Source of the DNA: Deltaproteobacteria bacterium
GTDB taxonomy: Bacteria; Desulfobacterota; Desulfuromonadia; Geobacterales; Geobacteraceae
NCBI GenBank assembly: GCA_021810985.1
Contig: JAJZQA010000034.1
Span: 1 to 12,498 of the forward strand
Length of the DNA stretch: 12,498 nucleotides
Direction of reading: 5' to 3'
Positions 5,353-12,310 of this stretch are shown one piece after another; position 1 is the first letter of the stretch, and each line of letters opens with the position of its first letter. The notes under the pieces are model-generated. The model was not told where the DNA came from. It saw only the letters and a list, made by a program, of their open reading frames with translations, and ran no database searches. A program made the position numbers and the translations under genes.

Positions 5353-7622
5353 TCTTCTTTACCCCCGCTTTCCGGCATCTCCTTGAATTCGCATTTCGGG
5401 CACTTGAGGAAGGCACCCTGGCGTTTGTAGACCTTCTGCGCCATTACCGGGAAGCCGCACTGCGGGCATGGTTTCGCCACCGGCGGATCCCAGAGGGCGA
5501 ATTTGCATTCTGGATAACGACTGCAGGAATAGAAGAATTTTCCGTAACGGGATTTCTTTTCCGTCAATTCCCCTTTTTCGCATTCGGGGCAGGTTACGCC
5601 GGTACCTTTCGGTTTGACCAAGGGTTGATTGTTCTTGCATTCCGGGTATCCCGAGCAGGCCAGAAACTTGCCGTAACGGCCATCCTTGATCAGCATCGGT
5701 TTGCCGCATTTCTCACATGTTTCCTCGGAGAAAACCGGTTCCTCCGGTTCGCCCTGCGCGCCCTTGTCCATGGCGCGCGTGTAACGGCAGCCGTCCTGGT
5801 AGCCGGAGCAGGCAATGAACTTACCCATTTTTCCCAGTTTTTCCACCAGGGGCTTGCCGCACTCGGGACAGTTTTCGCCGATTTCCTTCACGCGCCGGGG
5901 CTCACTGAGCTTTTCCTGCAGCTGGCTGGTGAACGGTCCCCAGAACTCGCGCAGCAACTGTTTCCATTCCTTTTCACCGCGGGATACCTGGTCCAGTTCT
6001 TCTTCGAGACCCGCCGTGAAATTATAGTCCACATACTTGGGGAAGTCTTCGGTCAACAGGTCATTGACCACCATGCCGGTGTCCTGGGGGAAAAAGCGTT
6101 TCTTGTCCAGAACGGCATATTTCCGCTCAATCAGCGTGTTGAGGATGCTTGCATAGGTGGAAGGGCGGCCGATGCCGTATTCCTCCAGGGTCTTCACCAG
6201 GGTTGCTTCCGTGTAGCGTGGTGGCGGTTGGGTAAAGTGCTGCTCGGGGATGACGTCCAGAAGCGACAGCGTCTCTCCTTCCTCGAGAGGGGGGAGAATG
6301 CCTTCCTTTTCCTCCAATTCGTCGTCCTTACCTTCTATATAGAGCTTCATGAAACCGGGAAAGCGGATTACGCTCCCGGCTGCCCGAAAGAGCGTGCCCT
6401 TGCCGGCGCTGATGTCGACCGAGGTCTGGTCGAGAAGGGCAACGGTCATCTGGCATGCCAGGGTGCGCTTCCAGATCAGGTCATACAGTTTGAATTGATC
6501 CGGAGTGAGGTGCTTCTTCAGTTCTGCCGGTGTCTTGGAAAGATAGGTAGGGCGGATCGCCTCATGGGCCTCTTGGGCATTTTTCGATTTGTTCTTGAAG
6601 TGCCGGGGTTTTTCCAGGGCATATTCGGGGCCGAAGAGGGCGGTAATCACCTCTTGGGCTTCATGGAGTGCCTGGGCGGATAGATTGACGCTGTCGGTAC
6701 GCATATAGGTAATGAGGCCGACCGCCCCATCGGCGCCGATTTCGATACCTTCATAGAGTTTCTGCGCCGTAGACATGGTCTTCTTGGCCGAGAAACCGAG
6801 TTTTCGTGCCGCTTCCTGCTGGAGGGTCGAGGTGGTGAACGGCGGCGAAGGGTTGCGTTTCTTTTCGCTCTTCGTGACTTTCTCGACCCGGCAGGGCTGA
6901 CCGAGAATTGCCTTCTTTATGCTGTCGGCAGTTGTCTGATCGGGGATGTCGAATTTTCCGAGTTTCTTGTCAGCGAAAGTGATGAGATTGGCCTTGAAAT
7001 TCTGGCCGGCGTTCTTCTCCAGATTTGCTCCAACCGTCCAGTACTCCTGCTCCACAAACGCGGCAATTTCTTTCTCCCGCTCGCAGATCAAGCGGAGAGC
7101 CACTGATTGCACGCGTCCCGCGGAGAGGCCGTAGCGGATTTTTTTCCAGAGGAATGGCGAAAGATTGAAACCAACGAGATAGTCGAGAATCGAGCGGGCC
7201 TGTTGGGCATCAACCAGTTCCAGTGCTATATCGCGTGGGTGTTTGACGGCATGGATGATTGCATCCTTGGTGATCTCGTGGAAAACGACCCGCTTTATTT
7301 CAAGTTTGGATTTTTTCGAATCGACGCCCAGTGCCGCAAGCAGATGCCAGGAGATGGCCTCTCCCTCACGGTCGGGGTCAGTTGCGAGCAGCAGAGAGCT
7401 TGAATTTTTCAATTCCTTTTTGATGGCCTGAATATGTTTCGTGCTTTCCGGCAGCACCGCATATTTTGGTTCGAAGTCATTATCTAAATCGACCGAGCCC
7501 TGCTTGCTGGGAAGAGCTCGAACATGGCCATAGGAGGCCAGGACCTTGTAGTCCTCGCCAAGAAATTTTTCAATTGTTCGTGCTTTTGCGGGTGATTCGA
7601 CGATCACGAGTTTCTGGGACAT
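5349..7622 (-). CDS. topA: DNA topoisomerase I (type IA)
   Basis: Type IA topoisomerase relaxes negative supercoils by cutting one strand through a 5'-phosphotyrosine. The 757-residue protein starts with the Toprim domain: V-E-S-P-A-K-A with E9, and D-P-D-R-E-G-E at 82-88. The catalytic tyrosine is Y306 in G-L-I-T-Y-M-R-T-D-S, and Y-G-I-G-R-P-S-T-Y at 482-490 closes the core. The C-terminus carries four zinc ribbons: C585/C588/C605/C612, C636/C639/C656/C662, C678/C681/C700/C706 and C719/C722/C741/C744; the last is divergent, lacking the G-K-F/S-C-S-x-Y pattern of the others. ATG 7622 has a GGTGA-type SD about 5 nt upstream. It is the first gene of the minus-strand operon that continues into trmFO with a GTGA overlap. 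All catalytic residues are present. Confidence 0.97.
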   Translation of the reverse strand: MSQKLVIVESPAKARTIEKFLGEDYKVLASYGHVRALPSKQGSVDLDNDFEPKYAVLPESTKHIQAIKKELKNSSSLLLATDPDREGEAISWHLLAALGVDSKKSKLEIKRVVFHEITKDAIIHAVKHPRDIALELVDAQQARSILDYLVGFNLSPFLWKKIRYGLSAGRVQSVALRLICEREKEIAAFVEQEYWTVGANLEKNAGQNFKANLITFADKKLGKFDIPDQTTADSIKKAILGQPCRVEKVTKSEKKRNPSPPFTTSTLQQEAARKLGFSAKKTMSTAQKLYEGIEIGADGAVGLITYMRTDSVNLSAQALHEAQEVITALFGPEYALEKPRHFKNKSKNAQEAHEAIRPTYLSKTPAELKKHLTPDQFKLYDLIWKRTLACQMTVALLDQTSVDISAGKGTLFRAAGSVIRFPGFMKLYIEGKDDELEEKEGILPPLEEGETLSLLDVIPEQHFTQPPPRYTEATLVKTLEEYGIGRPSTYASILNTLIERKYAVLDKKRFFPQDTGMVVNDLLTEDFPKYVDYNFTAGLEEELDQVSRGEKEWKQLLREFWGPFTSQLQEKLSEPRRVKEIGENCPECGKPLVEKLGKMGKFIACSGYQDGCRYTRAMDKGAQGEPEEPVFSEETCEKCGKPMLIKDGRYGKFLACSGYPECKNNQPLVKPKGTGVTCPECEKGELTEKKSRYGKFFYSCSRYPECKFALWDPPVAKPCPQCGFPVMAQKVYKRQGAFLKCPKCEFKEMPESGGKEE

Positions 7623-7662
7623 ATTTCACCATGAATAAGTTAGAGAAGGGAATTAATAACTT

Positions 7663-7671
7663 CCTATAGCA
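7663..7671 (-). promoter_or_regulatory. Candidate extended -10 promoter for topA
   Basis: On the minus strand the sequence reads TGCTATAGG, a TGn-extended -10 with four of six -10 bases. It would start transcripts about 34 nt before the topA ATG. No good -35 is seen 16-18 nt upstream, so this is only a suggestion. Confidence 0.28.
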
Positions 7672-7713
7672 AGAATCTAACACGGATATTCGGAATTTGA
7701 AGAAGGATGCGTG

Positions 7714-7737
7714 AAAAAAGGATTCACCAATGGTGAA
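7714..7737 (-). terminator. Weak rho-independent terminator candidate between dprA and topA
   Basis: Read on the minus strand, TTCACC-ATT-GGTGAA forms a 6-bp stem with a 3-nt loop, then TCC and a run of six T. It lies about 100 nt after the dprA stop and about 90 nt before topA. The stem is short and half A/T, so termination would be partial. Confidence 0.38.
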
Positions 7738-7833
7738 GATTGCCGGTCCTTCCCGTGAAAACCGTGATTCGCTATGGAGTATCGCCTGAAGAATACACCA
7801 GGACAAAAAGGATATTTATCGGTAATGGATGGA

Positions 7834-8913
7834 TTATGCAAGCAGAAAGTGTTTTCCGGGGAGTTGCGAGACGATGCCATTCAATTCCAGGCGCAGTAAA
7901 ATAGCGGAAACTTCAGCAACTGTCAACGAGCTTCTTGTCACGATTTCGTCGATATGGAGCGTGGTTGAGGAGAGAAGGGAATATATTGCCGCTTCCTGCG
8001 GTGAAAAAGTGATTCGGGCCACAGGGCTGCTTGGTGCGCTTTCTCCGTAAGGCTGCGGCAGCTCTTCCAGGATGTCCGCAACCGTTTCCACCAGTTTTGC
8101 ACCCTGCTTGATGAGCCGGTTGGTTCCCCGGCTATTTACTGATTGAATGTTTCCGGGGATGGCATATACATCCCGTCCCTGTTCCAAGGCGCATTGTGCG
8201 GTGATAAGCGAACCGCTGCCTTCCGCAGCCTCGACAACCAGTATTCCGCTGGAAATGCCGCTGATGATCCGGTTGCGTCGCGGAAAATTTTCGGCAAGGG
8301 GCAATGTCCCCATGGGGAACTCGGATAGAAGAGCCCCACGGGATGCCATTTCGGCAAAGAGCTGCCGGTTCTCCCGCGGATAGGTGACGTCAATTCCGCA
8401 GCCCAGTACACCGATGGTCGTCCCTTGCTCCAGCAGTGCGCCCCGGTGCGCTGCCGCGTCGACGCCACGCGCCATACCCGAGACAACGGTGATGCCCTGA
8501 CGCGCAAGCTCACGGGCTAGTTTCTGGGTTGTTGCAATGCCGTACCCCGAGGCCTGACGGGATCCGACAATGCCGATTGCCGTAGCCGTGTTCTCCAAGG
8601 TGCCTTTCACGTAGAGGTAGGGAGGCGGGTCCGGCAGATGGCGGAGCAGTCGCGGGTACTCGGGATTCTGGAGCGTGACTATTCTCGCGCCATTTTTCCG
8701 GGTTGTCTCCCATTCTTTTTGGGCCCAGGCGCAGCCGTTATGCATCAGTAAAGAAGTCACAACCGCGGCAGAAATGCCCTTGACTGCCGCCAGTTCAGAC
8801 TCGGACGCCGACAGTGCCTTCTCCGGAGCGCCGAAATGGTCGAGCAATCGTCGAAACGTGACATTTCCGACCTGGGGAATGTTTTTCAGTGCCAGCCAGA
8901 AGATTTCATCCAT
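7834..8913 (-). CDS. dprA: DNA-processing protein DprA (Smf)
   Basis: DprA binds incoming single-stranded DNA during transformation and loads RecA; it is also kept by many bacteria not known to be competent. The 359-residue protein has a helix-hairpin-helix type N-terminus (about 7-60), the Rossmann-like DprA domain (about 85-290) and a winged-helix end (about 300-359). Motifs: G-S-R-x-A-S-G-Y-G at 117-125, S-G-M-A-R-G-V-D-A-A-A-H at 145-156, F-P-R-R-N-R-I-I-S-G at 210-219, and T-A-x-x-A-L-E-Q-G-R-D-V-Y-A-I-P-G at 238-254. ATG 8913 gives the normal N-terminus (M-D-E-I-F-W-L-A-L), yet there is no SD before it: the preceding 15 nt are A/T-rich and directly follow the 13-bp hairpin at 8929-8957. 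No in-frame start exists between the lysM stop and 8913. Expression therefore either relies on readthrough, on a leaderless-like transcript or on SD-independent initiation. A 211-bp gap separates it from topA. Confidence 0.96.
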   Translation of the reverse strand: MDEIFWLALKNIPQVGNVTFRRLLDHFGAPEKALSASESELAAVKGISAAVVTSLLMHNGCAWAQKEWETTRKNGARIVTLQNPEYPRLLRHLPDPPPYLYVKGTLENTATAIGIVGSRQASGYGIATTQKLARELARQGITVVSGMARGVDAAAHRGALLEQGTTIGVLGCGIDVTYPRENRQLFAEMASRGALLSEFPMGTLPLAENFPRRNRIISGISSGILVVEAAEGSGSLITAQCALEQGRDVYAIPGNIQSVNSRGTNRLIKQGAKLVETVADILEELPQPYGESAPSSPVARITFSPQEAAIYSLLSSTTLHIDEIVTRSSLTVAEVSAILLRLELNGIVSQLPGKHFLLA

Positions 8914-8928
8914 AGTGTAATTAATGAA

Positions 8929-8957
8929 ACAGGGACCGGCCGTCGGCCGGTCCCTGT
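8929..8957 (-). terminator. Strong hairpin, likely terminator of the ybgF-lysM unit
   Basis: ACAGGGACCGGCC pairs perfectly with GGCCGGTCCCTGT around a 3-nt loop, a 13-bp GC-rich stem 12 nt after the LysM gene stop. On the minus strand it is followed by TTCATTAATTACAC, a broken T-tract rather than a clean run. The base of the stem is only 15 nt from the dprA ATG. It may act as terminator, attenuator, or RNA 3'-end stabiliser. Confidence 0.75.
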
Positions 8958-8969
8958 AAATGCGGGGAG

Positions 8970-9956
8970 TCAGTTTTTGATCAGAATGACCTTGTCACCC
9001 AGGTAGATGGTTTCCACGCTCTTGACCACAAGTGCTGTCGAGGTGTTGCCCGCTACACCCACAACCACGACAGCTCCCAGAAGTTGTTGTGGCAGAGGCT
9101 CCGCCGGGCGCTTCACATGCGTTTTGTCCAAGGGGACATCACGGACCACGTAGAGCATGTTGCCGACCTCAAGCCCTTGGTTTTGGCCCAGGTCCAGATA
9201 GACGATATCTTCCATCCCGGTTGTTATGTTGCCCATCCTTGTTTCGATGATATAGCCGTCAAGGTTCGTTTTCGCGGCTTTCAATGTTACTTCGCGGCGG
9301 TTTTTCCGATAGGGGACAAGGATGTCGCCAGGGCTGATTTCAAGGAATGAGCTGGTAATGATGGCCCGGGAGCTTTTCGCCTCAAGATCCAGCAGTTCCA
9401 GGCTGCCCAGGGGCAGATATTTGTAGCCGATGAAGTTTCCCGATTCGGGATGGTGCACCTTCTTGACCTTTTTTATAATGGAGTAAGTGTCCCCGGACTG
9501 TGCGCCCATTTCCCTGCCGATGTCGGTATAGACGGTGTCCTCCTGGCCGACGACCAGCCGGTTATGGTCGGCCTGCAGAATGGTTCCCGTGGGAACAAGT
9601 TCGTTTTCCAGGAGATAGCCCTCCGAACCGCTGAGGGTGAAAACTCTTTCCTGGACGGCCTGTTCCGGAGCAGGGGCGGTTGCGCGGGGTGCAGCGGAGT
9701 CGATGATTTCAATCCTGTCAGGGTAGATTCGGACTCTTTGACCGGGATAGATCAGGTGCGGGTTTGTAATAACCTGATTGCGTGCCCAAAGATTGGGCCA
9801 GTAAAAAGGATCTCGCAGAAAACGGTCAGAAAGGCCCCAAAGAGTGTCGCCTTTCTTGACGACGTAGATGGTCGGCTTCTCGGCCTGCGCGCCAACTGCA
9901 AGTGGCACGAGCAGCGGCACTAGGGTTAAGAACACCGCGAATGCAATTTTTTTCAT
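8970..9956 (-). CDS. Exported LysM-domain protein with an internal tandem duplication
   Basis: The 328-residue product has a signal peptide (M-K-K, hydrophobic to about 20, likely cleavage after A-Q-A at 23-25) and one LysM domain at about 30-78 (Y-V-V-K-K-G-D-T-L-W, then N-P-H-L-I-Y-P-G-Q-x-V-x-I). LysM binds N-acetylglucosamine polymers, so the protein probably sits on peptidoglycan in the periplasm. After a P/A-rich linker (about 88-100) come two related beta-rich units, about 113-216 and 234-326, both with G-x-E-D-x-V-Y-x-D-x-G, a central L-G and a terminal G-D-x-I-L. No catalytic motif is visible, so I infer a structural or scaffold role. A GTG at 9962 would add two residues, but GAGG lies 5 nt before ATG 9956, which is preferred. 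It follows ybgF by about 150 nt on the same strand and ends at a strong hairpin. Confidence 0.9.
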   Translation of the reverse strand: MKKIAFAVFLTLVPLLVPLAVGAQAEKPTIYVVKKGDTLWGLSDRFLRDPFYWPNLWARNQVITNPHLIYPGQRVRIYPDRIEIIDSAAPRATAPAPEQAVQERVFTLSGSEGYLLENELVPTGTILQADHNRLVVGQEDTVYTDIGREMGAQSGDTYSIIKKVKKVHHPESGNFIGYKYLPLGSLELLDLEAKSSRAIITSSFLEISPGDILVPYRKNRREVTLKAAKTNLDGYIIETRMGNITTGMEDIVYLDLGQNQGLEVGNMLYVVRDVPLDKTHVKRPAEPLPQQLLGAVVVVGVAGNTSTALVVKSVETIYLGDKVILIKN

Positions 9957-9977
9957 AGACACCTCATGGCTTGCGAA

Positions 9978-9986
9978 ATTATGGCA
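9978..9986 (-). promoter_or_regulatory. Candidate extended -10 promoter for the LysM gene
   Basis: The minus strand reads TGCCATAAT, an extended -10 with five of six consensus bases, placed about 22 nt before the ATG at 9956. No convincing -35 is seen at the usual distance. Confidence 0.35.
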
Positions 9987-10030
9987 CTCACCAATTATTT
10001 ACGGTTTGTTCCGGATCGTCTGTGATGGTG

Positions 10031-10100
10031 CCCGGATTATGTACCGGGGCGGTACCCGCACGTTCACTATAACCTTTCCTGATAATCCTGCCCGGAAAGG
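10031..10100 (-). other. Overlapping inverted repeats in the ybgF-lysM gap
   Basis: Three inverted repeats occur within 70 nt: GGATTAT 10034-10040 with ATAATCC 10082-10088, GTACC 10041-10045 with GGTAC 10051-10055, and CCTTTCC 10073-10079 with GGAAAGG 10094-10100. The first and third cannot form together as simple stems. No T-run follows on the minus strand, so a plain terminator for ybgF is not supported. It may be a structured 5' leader of the LysM gene or an operator region. Confidence 0.4.
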
Positions 10101-10109
10101 CGGGGTTTG

Positions 10110-10838
10110 TCAGTGCTGAAGCAGCTTCTCCTTTGCCCTCGCCGCTGCCGGGCTTTCAGGATATTTTGAGATCAGAGTTTCGAGCAGGGGCCTGGCTTTT
10201 TCCGGTTTTTTCATGGCAAAAAGAGTATATCCCGCTTTCAGCATGGCATCGGGAACTTTGTTCCCCTGGGGATAGTTGCTGATGACCTTGTTGAATGAGT
10301 CGAGCGCTTTGGGCAGGTCGGAGCGGGTGTAGTAACATTCGCCGATCCAATACTGGGCATTGGCGGCATATTCGGAATCGGGGTAAGCCTTGATAAAAGC
10401 GCTGAAGGATTCAATCGCCTCTTCGTATTTGTCGGCGCTGTAGAGGCCGAAGGCCTTCAGATAGGCTTCGGATGGGACGTCAGTCTTCTGCGGTTGCGTG
10501 CCGGGGTCTTCTCTGTTGATCACTTCAATCTTCTGCGGCGTGGCCGCGGATGGGGAGGCTGACTTGTTGACGAGGATTTCATCCGTCAGTGCCCTGAGAT
10601 TCATGATCGAGTCACGCATCTCACGGATTGTTGCCGCATCCTGTTTGCGCTGTTCCTGGAGGTCGCGCACCTCATTTGAAAGCGACGAAATTCTCTGGTT
10701 TGAAATGTTGCTCCCCAGAGCAAGGGATTCAAGTCGGGATTCATGTTCGGCCTGTTTTCGGAGGACGGTATCCTGAGAAGCGCAACCAGAGAGTGTCAGA
10801 ATGGAAAAAACGGCGATGAAAACCCTGATTCTGCTCAT
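10110..10838 (-). CDS. ybgF: YbgF/CpoB-like lipoprotein with coiled coil and TPR repeats
   Basis: YbgF (CpoB) works with the Tol-Pal system, coordinating outer-membrane constriction with peptidoglycan synthesis at division. The 242-residue product begins with a lipoprotein signal: hydrophobic 5-16 and lipobox L-S-G-C at 16-19, so C19 is the lipidated residue; the +2 alanine suggests outer-membrane sorting. Residues about 22-80 are heptad-like, rich in L, E, R and Q (coiled coil). A polar linker (about 92-120) leads to three TPR units at about 124-240, with Y-P-D-S-E-Y-A-x-N-A-Q-Y-W-I-G-E-C-Y-Y in the first pair and Y-P-x-S-P-A-A-A at the end. The open frame runs up to 11156, but AAGGGGG 5 nt before ATG 10838 plus the signal peptide fix the start. 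E. coli CpoB is a soluble periplasmic protein; a lipoprotein form is the odd point. No tolB or pal gene lies next to it here. Confidence 0.9.
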   Translation of the reverse strand: MSRIRVFIAVFSILTLSGCASQDTVLRKQAEHESRLESLALGSNISNQRISSLSNEVRDLQEQRKQDAATIREMRDSIMNLRALTDEILVNKSASPSAATPQKIEVINREDPGTQPQKTDVPSEAYLKAFGLYSADKYEEAIESFSAFIKAYPDSEYAANAQYWIGECYYTRSDLPKALDSFNKVISNYPQGNKVPDAMLKAGYTLFAMKKPEKARPLLETLISKYPESPAAARAKEKLLQH

Positions 10839-10863
10839 TGTTTCCCCCTTAAAAATATTTCTA

Positions 10864-10892
10864 TGTGTAAAGCTAAATGGGCATTTTGTCAA
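10864..10892 (-). promoter_or_regulatory. Probable sigma-70 promoter of ybgF
   Basis: On the minus strand a perfect -35 TTGACA (10892-10887) is followed after 17 nt by TACACA (10869-10864). Transcription would begin near 10857, leaving about 19 nt of leader that contains the AAGGGGG SD. The -10 matches only three of six bases, so the -35 and spacing carry the call. Confidence 0.55.
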
Positions 10893-10967
10893 GGATAGAA
10901 AGCTGGCTTTGGGGTTTTCATGGAGCCACTGATGTGGTACTGTCTTTGACGAGCAAAGTCTCGGTAC

Positions 10968-12209
10968 ATGCGGAAAGGTATCAATATCGTGATCATTCCC
11001 GAACTGCTGGCTCCGGCCGGCAATTTCGAAAAACTGAAAATGGCGGTTCACTACGGCGCGGATGCCGTCTACCTTGGCGGCGAGGAGTTCAGTCTCAGGA
11101 ATCTTGCCGACAATTTCACCATCGAGGGGCTTGGAGAAGCCGTTGCGTATGCGCATGCGCGGGGCGCGAAGGTCTACCTCACCACGAATATCTTCCCGGC
11201 AAACGACGATCTTGAGGGAATGATGCGTTACCTGGATAAGATCCGGGAGATACCCTTTGATGCTTACATTGTCGCTGATCCGGGTGTGCTGGATATGGTC
11301 AGGGAGGTTTCACCTGAGCGGGTACTCCATCTTTCGACGCAGGCTAATACCACCAACTGGCGGAGTGCCCGGTTCTGGCAGCGGCAAGGGGTTGCGCGTG
11401 TCAACCTGGCGCGGGAAATGACCCTGGCGGATATTCGCGGGTTCAAGGACAATCTGGCAATGGAGTTGGAGCTTTTTGTCCATGGGGCCATGTGCATCTC
11501 ATATTCGGGACGCTGTCTGCTTTCCAGCGTCATGACCGGACGGGATGCCAATAAGGGCAAGTGTGCCCATCCCTGCCGCTGGGGTTACGCACTCATGGAA
11601 GAACAGCGGCCCGGTTCTTACTTTCCCGTACTGGAGAATGACCGGGGGACCTTCATCTTCAATTCCAAAGACCTCTGCCTTCTGGAGTACTTGCCGGAAC
11701 TGATCGGTGCCGGTGTTGATTCCTTGAAAATCGAAGGACGGATGAAGGGCATCAATTATGTGGCGTCGGTTGTCAGGGTCTACCGTGAAGCGCTGGACCG
11801 CTATCGCGAAAACCCTGAAACCTATGCCGTGAAAGACGAGTGGCTGGAGGAACTTAAAAAGATCAGCCACCGGGGCTATACCACCGGATTTCTCTTTGGC
11901 CCTCCCGGAGAGGAGGACCATGAATACCAGACCGGATATCTGCGCAGTCACGAGTTTGTCGGAGTCGTCACCGAACGTGCGGAAGATGGTTCGATCATTG
12001 TCGAAGTTCGTAACCGGATCAACGCGGACGATGAGCTGGAATTTATCGGCAGGGGCATGGCCTCACATCGTTTTACCCTCTCAGGGATGACCTCCGAGGT
12101 CAATGATTATCCCCTGACGGTTGCCCACCCGAACCAGCGAATCCGCCTGCGGATTCCCTTCCATGTTGAACCGCTCGACCTGATCCGCAGGGAAAAGCTA
12201 GATAATTGA
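10968..12209 (+). CDS. trhP: Peptidase U32 family protein, TrhP/YegQ-like (tRNA 5-hydroxyuridine formation)
   Basis: U32 proteins of this type are not proven proteases; TrhP (YegQ) is needed for prephenate-dependent 5-hydroxylation of U34 in tRNA. The 413-residue protein has E-L-L-A-P-A-G-N at 12-19, A-V-H-Y-G-A-D-A-V-Y-L-G-G near 26-38, and the U32 signature E-L-F-V-H-G-A-M-C at 168-176 continuing to G-R-C-L-L-S-S. Four cysteines, C176, C183, C199 and C203, are spaced as in members that bind an iron-sulfur cluster. S-L-K-I-E-G-R-M-K follows at 252-260. The C-terminal domain (about 320-408) fits the U32 C-terminal beta-barrel found in TrhP, and overall length is near that of YegQ. Start choice is uncertain: ATG 10968 lacks an SD, whereas GTG 10989 gives the usual short lead into P-E-L-L-A-P-A-G and has AGG 10 nt upstream. 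It is divergent from ybgF. RlhA or UbiU/UbiV-type roles are less likely given the C-terminal domain. Confidence 0.87.
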   Translation: MRKGINIVIIPELLAPAGNFEKLKMAVHYGADAVYLGGEEFSLRNLADNFTIEGLGEAVAYAHARGAKVYLTTNIFPANDDLEGMMRYLDKIREIPFDAYIVADPGVLDMVREVSPERVLHLSTQANTTNWRSARFWQRQGVARVNLAREMTLADIRGFKDNLAMELELFVHGAMCISYSGRCLLSSVMTGRDANKGKCAHPCRWGYALMEEQRPGSYFPVLENDRGTFIFNSKDLCLLEYLPELIGAGVDSLKIEGRMKGINYVASVVRVYREALDRYRENPETYAVKDEWLEELKKISHRGYTTGFLFGPPGEEDHEYQTGYLRSHEFVGVVTERAEDGSIIVEVRNRINADDELEFIGRGMASHRFTLSGMTSEVNDYPLTVAHPNQRIRLRIPFHVEPLDLIRREKLDN

Positions 12210-12234
12210 CGAAGTATCCTAATTGCTATACGAT
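12206..12234 (+). promoter_or_regulatory. Candidate sigma-70 promoter for the glycosyltransferase gene
   Basis: TTGACG (12206-12211) and TACGAT (12229-12234) are 17 nt apart, matching five and four of six consensus bases. The -35 overlaps the stop codon of the U32 gene. A 6-bp stem TGAAGT-GCTG-ACTTCA at 12253-12268 would lie in the leader; it has no T-run. Confidence 0.42.
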
Positions 12235-12310
12235 GCGATCCTTTGCCGTCATTGAAGTGCTGACTTCAGATAGCGGATAAGGAATTTGCATTCAAGGAAA
12301 GATCAGTCTT

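Noticed and set aside
5625..6683. 352-codon open frame on the plus strand opposite topA
   Set aside because: It is antisense to the conserved core and zinc ribbons of TopA, shows no domain and has no SD.
7570..7806. 78-codon minus-strand frame across the dprA-topA gap
   Set aside because: It overlaps the topA start in another frame, has no SD, and covers the terminator-like stem.
10839..11156. 106-codon upstream extension of the ybgF frame
   Set aside because: It runs antisense into the U32 coding region, would bury the lipoprotein signal, and ATG 10838 has a strong SD and promoter.
12253..12268. Stem-loop after the U32 gene as a terminator
   Set aside because: Only 6 bp and not followed by a T-run on either strand.
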